Assembly: GCA_030549495.1 (NCBI GenBank)
Contig: JAUIRK010000936.1
Location: 434,001-498,000 of the forward strand
Direction of reading: 5' to 3'
From: Nectonema munidae
Taxonomy: Eukaryota; Nematomorpha; Nectonematoida; Nectonematidae
DNA: 64,000 bases
In this document: piece by piece, positions 22,730-35,900 of the stretch
How the letters are laid out: each line of letters opens with the position of its first letter
How positions within the stretch are numbered: the first letter of the stretch is position 1
Translations under genes and position numbers: made by a program
The notes under the pieces: model-generated
What the model was told of the DNA's origin: nothing
Seen by the model: only the letters and a program-made list of their open reading frames with translations
Databases searched by the model: none

Positions 22730-23580
22730 ACAAGATAAAAATAAATAACAATAATAGTAAATTACCCTTCACATTTATATCATCACATCAATGATAATCC
22801 TTCTCATTCTTTTGATTTTAAAAATACAAAAATATTGGCAAATTCACAAGATCCAACACATTTACCCTTCTTAGAGTCATATTTTTCTAACAAATTTAAA
22901 GGTTGCATTAACCGTTGTGAAAATTTTCCAAACCAGTACAAAGTTCTATTTTGATATAATATATACATGTTTAACATCATTTCTAAATTTTATATCATAT
23001 AATGTTATCTTTTTTTTCCACACAATTATCTCCGTCTTTTGTCTATATAACTAAATTTCACCCCTAAACATTTTTCATCACCTCTTATCATTTATATAAT
23101 ACAAAACGCATTATTATAACCACTTACGCCGATTTGCTTTTTCTTTTGTTAAATGCATTCACATTGACACCCTTCTTTTTGTTTGACTTCAACTAATTTA
23201 TCATTTTGCTTGATAAAGGTTCGTGATTGAACCGAAAATATTTGCCTTAATAAAGTTTACTTTGTTAAAAAAATTCGTTTTATTTAAATTTTCTCTATTT
23301 TATAAAATAATAGATAAACAAAATATCTGTGCAAATATCATAAAAGATAAACTATAATAAAAAATTAATGTGATTTATGAAATTAACTTTTGGTTTTTAA
23401 AATATCATTAAAGTTAGGATTTTAATCGCTACATTCAATCAAAATTAATGCTTTCAAAGGTTCGTCAGTCAGTTCTAAATATAATTAAACTGGAAAAAAA
23501 AGTAGAGTTAAATAATAAAATAATAATAAAAATAAATAATATCTATAATTAAATTGGCATAAAATTTAAGTTGCAATCAA
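22730..23580. other. Intergenic AT-rich sequence
   Basis: No recognisable gene, repeat terminus or RNA gene was seen. Confidence 0.5.
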
Positions 23581-23599
23581 ATGAGTTCTGAAACAGAAA

Positions 23600-24590
23600 A
23601 ATTTCATTTTCAACTTTACCCAGATCTGAAAATCTTTCTGAAAAATGTTTATTCAGAGATAATTTTTTTTAATAAAATCATGATTAATACTTCCAGTAAT
23701 TCATCATCATCATCATTTATTTTTAGAAGGTGGTTTTTCCTCGTAAAAAGGGTGCACCTTCCTTATTCAATATGGAACCATAATACAATGCATTTATTAA
23801 TTTCTTCCATTTACTTCTATCCACGTTATCTTCCTCCTCTAAATTAAATCTTTTCAAATCTTTGTCAACCACGTTCTTCCATCTCAGGTGCGGCCTTCCG
23901 TTTTTGGTTGTTCCTTCTATTTTCATCTTTGTCTTTGTAATAAAGTTCCATAATTCATAAGATTTTTTTGGAGCAGAAGTTTTACTGCCGGATGCCCTTC
24001 CTGACGCAAACCCTCCTCCTTTCTCACTCTGGGCTTGGGACCAGACGATGGTGGAGTTAATACTTCCAGTAATTATAGAGCAAAATTCTTTGAAACGTTG
24101 AAAATGAAAGAAATCTTTTTGTGTTTCAAATAATAAAAATTTTCTTGGAAATCTTTTGATGTGTCTATATCCCAAATAAGATGATCTTTTCCTTAAAGTT
24201 TTAAATTTAATACATTCTTAATTATGATGTCCAATGTCAACTGAAAATGCTAATTTTGTAGCCAGATAGGATTACAGACCAGTGGATTAGCTTTGTTTTT
24301 TTAGTAAGAAAATTATTATCTACAAATTCCCAACTAACACCTTCAAGAAACGTTTGGAACTGACAATGATTTTGTGCGTGTCCTCTAATGAAATTTACAA
24401 CAGAAACCACTGTTTTCAGCAGACAAGAAAGACCTATATCTTTTCCACCTAAAGTTTGTATATGTAAATGGCGGTGAAAAATTTCTCTTAGAACTGCCAT
24501 ATTTTCTAATTTTGTTTTAATCTTGCCATCTAACCCTTTTTTAATACCAGCTATATTTTTCTCTCCATTGAATGTAGACTGACGGTAACT
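23600..24590 (-). pseudogene. hAT (ZBED5/GTF2IRD2-type) transposase relic split by a LINE
   Basis: The minus-strand ORF at 24237-24500 contains VVSVVNFIRGHAQNHCQFQ followed by FLEG, matching the family's VVK(T)VNFIRxxxLNHRQFxxFLE block after the HxxxHQxxL region. Further minus-strand coding-like sequence runs to 24075. An RTE fragment occupies 23702-24056 and the sequence resumes at about 23700. It is a broken DNA-transposon gene. Confidence is lower for the part left of the LINE. Confidence 0.6.
23684..24074 (-). mobile_element. 5'-truncated RTE-type LINE tail with 18-bp target duplication
   Basis: The same 18 bp, TTAATACTTCCAGTAATT, flanks the insert at 23684-23701 and 24057-24074. The 355-bp insert encodes on minus the C-terminal end of a LINE reverse transcriptase ORF (GRPHLRWKNVVDKDL, then a KW motif) and ends in an (ATG)n tail (catcatcatcat at 23702). 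RTE-clade LINEs end in such short tandem tails. It interrupts a hAT relic. Confidence 0.9.
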
Positions 24591-24599
24591 CTTCCATTA

Positions 24600-25440
24600 T
24601 CTGAAAATCAGAATTAACTCAACGAATAAAATAGAACAGAAAAAAATTGGACAAAACATCCTAGAGCAAATACATTAAAAACTAAAAATTTGCTCTCCTT
24701 TTCTTTGGCACTGAATGAATCAACTGATTTCTCGAGTACCTCACAACTCCTTGATTTTATTCGTGGTGTTAATTCTCACTTCCAGATAGAAGACCCAGTA
24801 AAGGATTAAATCAAAGAGAACAAAGGATATAAATCTAATAAGTGAAAAGAATCAGTATTCTCAATATTGTATTTAAAATGTTTTGAAATTAAGATAAAAC
24901 CAATTTGCAGTAATGAATGATAGTAAAATGTCGAAAATTGAATCGGACAAAGTAAAAGTTTTAACATCTCTGTTTGTTTATCATAAAATAGTTGATGTGT
25001 TAATTTGCTGAGTGAGGTTATTTCCTTATTTTTACCATGTGTGTTTCAAAAATTGATACGCCGAGGATACACTCGCGGGCTGCAGTTTAGTGACTTCCTG
25101 GTCTAGACAGATTAAACTCAAAATATATCTTACTATTTTTGGGAAATTTTCTTTGAAAAAGCAGTGTTTGGCAAATGTTTAATTTCGTTATGAAATATTC
25201 ATGCATACCTTGTTTTTATCTTTCATAAAACATCTTCAGACATAATTTTAATTTTTTATCTTGCTAACAAGGGATGAAAGCGCCATGTATTTTGAAACAC
25301 TACCAGTGCTGAGATTAATATTTATTTTTAACAAAACCGAGCTCATGCTCAACTAATCTTTGATTGTTCTAATTTGAATTTTATCCCCTTTTTTCATACA
25401 TTCTAATTGCGACTGGCTTCTGTATTTTTTTCAAATATTA
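24600..25440. other. Intergenic AT-rich sequence
   Basis: Nothing recognisable was seen on either strand. Confidence 0.5.
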
Positions 25441-25910
25441 CCCTTTCAAACTTAGACCTTGTTGGGAATGTGTAAACAGGCTTCATTCGTACCATATCGT
25501 CTACAATATACTTCGTTTAACGTCCTTTATTCCCGAATCGACAGGGTAGGACGTGCCTCATTCGTACACACAAATTTGTGCGGCTTTTTATCTGGACCGT
25601 GGTGCATTTCTTGAAAGGATGTACTTCCTGGCGTCAACCAGAGGGCATAAGATTAAACAACAAGAAATTATATTTGGGGTACACCATGAAACGAACTTGA
25701 GACCTGGAACGAAATCTCTGAGGTGCCCAGAGTCTACAATATACTACAGTATATAATGATAAAGGTGTTCTCGTACACTTCTTTATTCTCAATAAAGAGT
25801 TAATCTACACTTGACAGTCAGCCTTGATGTGAGGACACCTTCCTACTGTGGTTAGTTAAACACCGTGTCCCAATTATTTTGATCTTACTGTAGTTGAATT
25901 TATTAACGAC
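25440..25910. repeat. Possible LTR-like fossil next to a Tc1-like terminus
   Basis: 25450-25850 is more GC-balanced than its flanks and has a TTATTCTCAATAAAGAG polyadenylation-like stretch near 25780, as seen in LTRs. No paired copy exists in the window, so this is only a suggestion of an old solo LTR. The sequence ending at 25894, read inverted, starts CAGTAAGATCAAAATAATTG, a Tc1/mariner-like terminus beside TA. Confidence 0.3.
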
Positions 25911-26942
25911 ATTTAAGAAAAATAATTAAAAATTGAGCTAGATTTCAATAAAATAAAGGGAAAATGGAATCTACATTAAAAAATTATATTCAGAAATTAG
26001 TTCAAATAAATAAAATTTAATTAAAAATTAAAAAAAAATTCATTGAGGAAACACTTAGTTTTAACTTGATTCACCTTCTCATAACACCAATGTGAAAAAC
26101 TTTCTCTTCCCCTCGCTGAGCAAAGAAATAAATAAATTACATATGACTACAGTAGAAGCGATACTCGGTAATGAAAAGCGCTGTTTTAACCAAGGGAACC
26201 GAAATTTTTAATGTTAGCACATAGCTGTGTATCTTGTAATGAGACGCTACTGGTGATACTACAATATAAAAGGAACTATGACTTGAATTCTATTTAATTT
26301 TTTAGAAAGAGTATTAATTATATCTTATGCCACTATTTCGTACTTGCTTATCCGCCACCACTTTTCATCAATGCGTGTTGTAAGTTAGTTAATCAATTAG
26401 GTAGTCATTGTGTTTGAAGCTAAAAAACTGAACTGAAAACAGCATCATCAGTAAAATATAATTAAAAATAAATAAACTTCCCTAAATTTTAATGGATGAA
26501 TATTTAATCTTGCATGCACTAATGAAATTAAAAAAAGTGAAATTATCTTATATGAAGGGCATACGATTATTGAAGTACGTGCAATAATATGGGTTTTCAC
26601 CTATTAGGTAGGTGCATAGAATCGTTGAAAAATATGAAGTGTCCTGATTTTATTGTATTTTAAGAAAAAAATGTGACACCACTTATCACGGCTAAAGATC
26701 AAACTAGCCTAAGTCAAGGGCTGAAAATAATGTCTTACTTGCTAACATTTTTTCTCTTGTGTGTTAATAATATTTTTTTGTTTTTCAGTGAAGTTGATGA
26801 AATGTTCTTTTATAAAATATATATCAAGAGCGTGTTGTGATTCCCTTTAAACTTGGTATACTTTTGTCTTTATATAACTTTTAATTGTATATTTTTTAAT
26901 CTCTTAGGTTCTTAGAAGTTACTAGATTCTGTTATCAGAATA
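25911..26942. other. Upstream flank of DUS1L
   Basis: AT-rich sequence leading to the DUS1L start codon; it should include its promoter and 5' UTR. An upstream 5' UTR exon is possible but not identifiable by eye. Confidence 0.45.
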
Positions 26943-29900
26943 ATGGATTTAGACCCTTGGGTGTTTTGGAGAGAAACCTTAAAATCTCCAAAATTTGTAA
27001 CAGCTCCTATGGTTGATTATAGTGAGCTTCCCTTTAGGTAAGATTTTGAAATATTTTATTCAGTAAATATACATTCAATCTCATATATCTGTATATCAGG
27101 AGCTAACATGGCGATGATTTTCAAATAGGTTAAAGCTCAAAAATTTTCATTCAATCCTTAGTGTCTGATACCCAATAATTTTGAGGATGTGCGCCCCTGA
27201 TCTGTTCCTATAGATTTAATCAATTATAAACAATTACTTAGTTGAATCGCTAAAATGGATTCATTTATCTATCAGGGGATGAGCTTTTTGAACATCTTCC
27301 TAGATTTTCTCTATCTTAAAATATTATTCATACATTTTACCAAGAAGGTTGGATATTTTTTGAAATATAATCTACTTTTTGTTATTAAAGGAAGAATTTT
27401 AATTTCAGTTTTTGTTACATATTAAGAGCTTTAACTCGCAATTATTCTTCCGATTTGTGCTATACACCTATGTTACACGCTGCAAGATTTTCCAGTGAAG
27501 AAAGCTATCGTAGAATTAATTTTTCTACTCACCAGGATCTTGATTATCCTCTAATAACGCAAGTCTGTTTTTTAATTACGGCCAACTTTATATTATAACT
27601 ACTATCAATGTTTAACGTTTAGTTTTGTGCCAATGATCCAGACATTTTAATCAAAGCTGCAACTTTAGTTCAAAATAATTGTCAAGCTGTTGATTTGAAT
27701 CTTGGATGTCCACAGAGAATAGCCAAAAGAGGTTTGCATTCTTTTGTTTAAAAATTGTAGGACTATTGAGGCCAAAATTTCATTTTTAATATTAATAGAT
27801 GATACCTTTTCAAAATTATTCTCAAGCAAAGTTACTTTTTTATTTATCAAATATGAGTATTCTTGAACTATTCATTTTTAATCAATTGTACTTTTGAAAA
27901 GTAAAGCAACTTTTCTTAAATTTTTTTAGCGCGTTGAAGGCGAGGAAAACTTCAGCTGAATTCGATCAATTGATTTTTTTTGAAATTATTTAGATGCAAA
28001 ATTTAAAGGTATCGCCTAATTTCTTTCGTTAGTATCATAATTCACAAGATAGCAAGCAGCCTTTGATGTTGCTTCAAGAGTTGCACCAAACCCTATCAAA
28101 AACGTTGAGCAATTTTATCAATTTATATACGGCCGTAATTTTTTGTGGCCCATCGTTGAAAATCATGGCACTATTTTTTTAAGAATATGGTTTTTGAATT
28201 TATGGTACCAACACTCAAATGGAAATCGTTAACACCAAACAGTGCTTAACAATTTAGATACAACCAATCGAAAATACGATATCTAATCCACCATTGTCCT
28301 TGTATCTCTTATAAGCAAGAATAAATTATATTATAATATGTTGATTTTTGGTTCTACAATAACTGGATTAGTGGTGTCAGCGCGCTATCGAGAGGGATAT
28401 AAGAGATTCGAGTAATTAAATATTTCTATCTCCTAGCACTAACAAGTCACAACAAAGCCATTTGAGCTTAGCTTTTTCTTTCATCATAAGTAATTTTTTG
28501 TACAATCTGATGCATATCTCACATAAAGCTGCTGCTTTTCCATTTTATAAGTTTTCATCTTCGATATTTCTCCCCACAAAGGAAGAAAAATTTTTTCTGT
28601 GATAAATCTACTCTACATTTTTAGTATAAAAATCACGCTTTTAACTTAGTTCAATGACGAATATCCCTCCTTGTTCCGAAAAAAACTTTTTATTTTCATT
28701 TTTGTGTATCCAAATTTTAATCAAAGATAAGTTTTGCTTAATAAAAGTGTAAATGTAACTTTATTTTTATACAATCTATATAAAATATGAATCTATTGAT
28801 CGGAAAATTTTGTCAGTTTAAATCATTTAAAAATTGTAACTTTGACTTTTGAAAACCATAATGAGGTCCCTTATTAAAATTACAAATCTCTTTTTCAACC
28901 ATAAAATCACACTCGTTCTACGCAAATTTTTTGCCTGCTCTTGAAGTTCAACAAATGTTGATACATTGTGTTGAACGTCTTTAAATTCCACAAACAAGTA
29001 TAAAATAGAAAATATTTCATATGACAAAGATCATGTAATAATTTACTCTTATTCGGAATCTTTTTTGTTTTTATAGTCACGATCGGGAATCGAACGTAGA
29101 CCATTTGCATCAAGATCCTAGGCTCCTACCACTAGGCCATCTGCTGTTATTCGCTAATGATTTAAACTAAACTGGAGAAAACGGGGGATTTCAATTGTAT
29201 ACCATATTTCTTATTAAACATTCGCGCATTCATTCTTATTCGTAGATGATAGTGTATATGAATACGATATAAGAATTTAATACACGTCAGTTTACCGCAA
29301 ATAAATGCGGGTACAGAAGTATAGATATTTCACTCATATTTTATGTTGTCAATTATAAGACCCATGGTGATTATCCAATTGGTTTTTAGGAAAAATTGCA
29401 CGTCTTACGTATTTACAATAAGTTAAAAGAATACTGCAGTTCAATCTTTCATGATGTGTAAAACATTTAGGTAACTATGGCGCGTTTTTGGCAACTAATT
29501 TACCCTTAGTGGAGAAATTAGTTAACAAAACGGCGCTATCCTTACAAATTCCTTTAACTTGTAAAATCAGAATATTTGAAGATGTTGACGCAACCTTGAG
29601 ATATGCAAAAATAATAGAGAAGGCTGGAGCTAAAGTATGAATTTTTCTTTATTGCAGACATATCTTAGCGCTATAACAAAAAAATGCATGCGAAAGTACA
29701 CACATAGCGTAATGTAGTCTAGACTCTAGTCTAGAGAGTAAGATTGATAATGAGATGGCGAAATGATGAATTTTTTGGCTATTTTTAATCCTATTTTATT
29801 TTTATTCCAAATTTTATCAATGTGTAATAAAAACTTTTACCCTACATAACACTGATGAATAAAAGTGATAATTTAAAATTGTGTAACGTTATTTTTGTAT

Positions 29901-32900
29901 TTTGGTGTAAACAATGTGGTACCTGTCTTTTTTTTTTAAATATTTATTCAAATTAATGCGTAAATATTCCTTTACCTCATAAAAATGCCTACTTAAACTC
30001 TATACATTCACAAATACGCTAATTAAATTCAAACATCCTTGCGCTTTGAATGTTTCAAAAATATGTCTTGCTGTATCAAGTTCCCTTTTGGTATATGAAT
30101 GTTTGCTATTTCCCAAGCTTTTCCTACTAAACGCCCCTTAGACAACATTTTTTTTTAAGAAACTTCCTTTAGATTACATTATTTCAAAGAAAAGCCTTTT
30201 ATGGAATATAATTGAATAGAATATATTTTCTTTCACAATAAATAAAATGCACAGAAAACTTTGAAAAATAATGTAAATATAAATGGCCAAATTCAGTATT
30301 TTCCCATCATTTATCATCCTCTCTTCCATGTATGTGACCCTTAAGTTTGGTATTTATCTTTCAAATTTTTATGCTCAATTTGATAATACAAAAATTAATT
30401 CTGATACAGTGAAACCTGCTTAGAGCGCCACCTTTATAAGCAGGCCACCCTTTTAAGGGCACCAGACTGTGGTTTCCCCAAAATAACTGTATACTTTTTC
30501 ATTGATTTGAGATCTAGAAGAGCGCCACCTGTCTAACGCAGTCAAGCGCCAGGATTTTTTCAGCTAAGAGCGCCATATCAATTAAAAAAACCTCACACTT
30601 TTTGTAATTATATAAACTCACATTTTTTGGGAATATGATTTTACATACACTTGTTATCAACACAAATAAGCTCATCACTTCTTTTTCTATATTAACTGTT
30701 TCCATTCGTGTGACATCTGTAAATCAACTTTGTAAGAGTTAAGCAGGAAAAGCGTCATTTTGTCATTCCTTGTGTGTGACAAAACCAAATGATTTAGAAC
30801 ATGTATGTTTGTTTCATAAAATACGCCATTTTATTCTTTCTTTTAGCAGCTTTGATTTTGATTTTATTTTGTCCGAAGGAAGCAGTTTTTCTTATCAAGT
30901 AACTTTAGTTCACAATTTTTTTATAAAAATAAGAGTAAGATTTGAGTGACGTGTCTATGTCAATTTTTTTATAAAAATAAGAGTAAGATTTGAGTGACGT
31001 GTCTATGTACAAAAAAAGAAGTGTCTTATTGTTTGATCATAGCAACATGTGTGTATGTATGTGTTATGTAAATATTGTTCGGTTATTCATGAGATTTTTT
31101 TAATTTTGTTAGCAAGTTCATCACTTTGAACAATCTATCTACGCCCCTAGCAATAAGACATATTACATCTAACTTTACTTTTCACTCTCTTGCACATTAT
31201 GTAATTAAATTTTCTTTTTAAAATCAATGTCTTCGTTTTCAAATTTTTTTTAGATTCTATTTTAAGTTTTCTAATAATAACCCATAAAATGAAAACATTA
31301 ATGTTATCTGAAAAAGTTAGTGATTGAACTGTATGAAAAAGTTAAAAGCTCTCGCAAATTAGGTGAAACTTTTGGTGAGCAAGGATCAAGTACAGAGAAT
31401 TATTTTGAAAATAATGAAATTTTACAGGAATATGAAGGTAACATCATTTCTACACGTCCGCAAACGCAAAGGTAGAAAAACCGGTATTGGGGAAATTAAC
31501 AGTTTAATATTTAAGTGGTTCAAAGATGTCTAGAAAAGTTCTTGTAAATGGTCCTTTAATGCAAAGTCAAGCTTCACGTTTTGAAAAAGACTTAAAAATA
31601 GAGTCATTCGAGCTTCAAATAGATGGTTGCGAAGTTTTTTAAAACGAAATAATATTGTTCTTCATACAGTTACTGGAGAGGAGAACTAAGTAGATTTAAG
31701 TACCATAACAAGATGGAAAGAAAGTTTGCACCAAATTTGAAAAGATTATAAAGCTGAAGATATTTTCAACATGGATGAAACAGGGCTGTATTTTCGAAGC
31801 GATGCTACAAAAAACATATCACGTTAAAAATAGATTGCTCTGGTATCAAAAACTCTAAAGAACTAATAACAGTCCTTTTATGTTCCTCTATGACTGGAGA
31901 GAAACTCAAGCCAGTTGTGATTGGAAAAAACAAGAAACCACGTTGCTTCAAAGCTATAAATTTTTTAACGGCAAGAATGTAACAGCGACATATGTGATAA
32001 AATAATTTTTTTATCATGTGTGTATTTGTCTGATTGAAGTAGCCGTTATAAAAAGGAAATATAATGCTTTTAATCTAAAAAATAGAGCAAAATTAATAAT
32101 TAAAATTTTATTTAGAAAGAATACTTAGTTCAAAAAATCACCGAAAATCCTAAATATTATTTCATCTAAGAAAATATTGGTGAAATAGTTTACCTAAAAC
32201 TATGAATTATTTAAATGTAACTCAATTGCAAATTGATAAAAAAAAAACTAGAGCATGCAGCAAAAAATGAACACCATTTTTGGAACCTGCAATGAAAATT
32301 ACATAAATATAGTTTTAAAACATTCCATGCAAGAGAATGTTATCAATGAATATTGTAATGGTACCTTTTTGTGGATTTTTAAAACTATTATAGATTAACT
32401 ATTGAAAAATAAATGATGAAAAAATACTAATCCGTTGTAAAAGATGTAAATAATCTGAACAGAAATAATCTTAAAACTAAATACATAAATAGGTCATCGA
32501 TATATACAAATATTCTAGATACAGGTCGTCCTTGACTTACGACTGACTTCAGTTATGGCAGATTGGTCATAACTCGAGGATTACCTACTACTATATATAG
32601 TTACCAATACGTACTTTAAATGTAGTTTCTAACTTACGATTTTATTAAACCTTATACTATTTATAATATTAGTTCTTAAGGATATGAATTAGTTTTAAGG
32701 ATATTAAAAAAAGAAATTTAAAAATAGCGGATAAACAAAATAGGGAATTTTGGAAATGTAAAATTAGGTAGTCTTTTTATACGTGTTTTCATAGTTGCAA
32801 CACTGGCTAGACCCTAGCTTGCTGAGAAAGTAGCCGTAAAAGCGATTTTATTTTATTATTTATAATATTTCTCTATACATCACTTTACTTATTTCAACGC

Positions 32901-35900
32901 TTGTCAGATTTGATTAAACATCTCACGCTGTACTACGGTTTATATATATAGAAAACATACAAAAATAAAATCATTTATAAAAAATACGAACATAAAACTA
33001 ACCAAAATGAAAAGTTTATTGATCACTTGTGGATCATCAACTTGATCAGCGCTGGAAGGATTAGATGCTTTTTTCATAAATGTGATTTTCCTCCGAACTG
33101 CGTGTTTCTTTTTCTCCTTATAAATTTCACTATATGAGCGAAACGTGTTGTGTGCTATCTTTTCAATCCTAGAAAATCGTTCAATGGTCGCATCCATTGC
33201 TTCGAAATGTGCAAGGAGTTTATTCAGTAAAGATAAGCTTTCTGATAAATCCCTTAGTAGTGAACATTCTTTCTAGCACCTCCTTCACTTGTTGCGTATT
33301 CTCTTCCTCCTATCTTTCTTTTTCCAATCCAATTAGCTTTTCATATGTAAGTTTCCTAGATTCATGACCTAGTAGCTCCTCAACATCTTCCACTTCACAG
33401 TCTAAGGAAAGATTATTTAATAGGCTCACTATTTCTTGCTGAATCGCGTTTAGTTCTAGTTCACTGTCAAATTCAGAAAAATAATTCACGTGATGTTTTT
33501 CGGTGATGTATACTTGTTTGTATTCTTGAACGCCCGCGTATTTTCTGAGTGATAAATTAAGAAAGGCTTCAGCTTAAACCCAGCGATATTTCCACATAGC
33601 AGAAGTTTCAGCCTATCATTGAAGGTTTTGAATCCTGCAATACTTTTAGCTTCTTTATGGATATAAGTGCATGCTGGCATTCGTTTCCAAAACAATCCAG
33701 TTTCATCCACATTAAAAATCTATTCTTCTAGATATCTCTCATCCATAATTATTTTATCCAGACTGTCGATAAACTTACGAACATCTTCATCTGCACATGC
33801 TGGCTCTCCAGTCACTCGTACATTGTGCAGTTAAAACCTCTTTTTGAACTTTTGAAAACACCCACGACAATTCTTGACCGTATTCTTCTCCGACGCGTTC
33901 CTTCAAAGTCTGAAATAGACTTCTAGCCTTCTTCTGCACCTTAATTAGGCTTAGCGGTGCCCGTTTTTGAATTTGATCTTCCATCCAAATGTCCTACATT
34001 TTGTCCTTCGTTGCTTTGTAATCACTTAGGATCTCATGGGTGCTTAACTTTAACAGCTTCATATCACTTGCGATCATGCTAACTTTCTTACCTCCTTCGT
34101 ACTGTTTAATCAACATTAATTTTATGTTCAGGTCAATGGTCAATTTTCTCTTGGTAGACATATTGGAGTATTTTGAAGAAAATTCTAAAATGCAAGATAA
34201 GCAGACATGAAGAAAGGATACTGTATATATTGCATTAGTCATAGCAGGTTGTCGTAAGTCGAATACGTCGTAAGTTCGAAGAATTTTTTCAGGCTTGTCT
34301 GTGACTTGATGATGATCACGATGAGTTTAATGATGATGTTGATAATGGCAATTACCTTATGTTAACATTGTTTTTGAGCTTAGAATAAAAACATCGTAAG
34401 AATCAACATTGTTTTATTCAGGTGTATTGTTATTTTTTGGTAAACAAGCTTCATGATACGACTTGGGTTTATATTCATTATAATATCCATTATACTCTAT
34501 TTATTAGTATCTTCTAACTTTAAAATTATAATTAAGAGCACAAAAGTTGGCCTATAAATCCTTCAAAAAGTTGACTTTATTTACAAAAAATTGACCTAAA
34601 AATAATTCTCTAATCATTATTCGCGTTTATTATTAATATTATTATTGTAAGATACCATCTAATTTTTTAAAGTATTCTCTTTTGGAAAGGCGCGATCTTT
34701 TGACAAAAGCTCTTTAATCACTGGAATTTATCTTTGCCCTGTCTCTTGTCTGTGATAGAGAAGAGCACATATACGCGTAAATATACTTCCCTTTTGCATG
34801 TAGTTTCTCATACCACATACTTCTTCTTTGACTACACCTTGTCCCCAAGTTGGGGGTCGGTGGCTGAGATCCGCTCTCTCCATTTTTTCCTCTCCTGCGC
34901 ATCCTCTTCGGTCAGTCCAAGCTGCTTCAGTTGCTCCATCAGTCCGTCCTTCCATCTTTTACGCTGCCTCCCTCTACTTCTTTTTCCATTCACCTTCTCC
35001 ATAGCTTGGCGCACGACATCGTCTTGTTTCTTCCTTAAAACATGTCCAAACCACCGCAGCTTACACCGCTCTGCTACAGCCATCACACTTACTTCAACTC
35101 CCGTCTTTCTTCTCACTTCCTCATTTCTTTTTTTTTTCTCTCACCATGACCTCCATCATTTTTCTAAGCATCTTCATCCACGTTGCAATTAATTTTCTCT
35201 GCTCCTTTTTCTTTAAACTTTTTTATCTCATACCTCATCTTCAAATTCCATATTTCTACATAAATCAAATGCATCTTTCATTGTAAGATTCGAATATTAC
35301 GTTTTTCAGTCAAAAATGATCTGTCAAATGATTATAAAAATGAAATATATTTTTTAGTTGCTTTGTGAACTCCGAACTCAGTAAACCATGAACCTATCCG
35401 CCCCTAAGAATTCGTGCACCCATGATGGAGCATTTGTGAATAAAAAAATTAAAATAAAAATTAAGATAAATTTACTTTATTAAAATGAGGAAACATATTA
35501 AAAATGTGGTAAATTATTTTTTCTAGAATATATCAAGTGTGTAAAATGTTGAATTTAATTTGTTTAATTAAAAAAGTTCAAGTGATATTCAAATGAAAAT
35601 CTTTGATATTCATTTCATAAAATTAACAGTAAGAATTTAAACGTACCTTCATTTCACAAAATATTAAAGATAAATAAATTTTTATAAATAGAAAAAAGAA
35701 AAATCAATATATAATAAAATTATTATCAGAATCATAGTATATCTAAAATAAAAGAAACCATGTGAAATAAAGATAAGCAATCAAAGAAATTTTTACAGAT
35801 TAAGCATTACGCCTGATAACTATGAATAAATATAATTCAAAATACACATACATAAAGATATGAAAAAAGAGAAAACATAGATAGATCCTACAATCAAATA

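Noticed and set aside
25553-25756. 67-codon ORF
   Set aside because: No motif; probably part of an LTR-like or other repeat fossil.
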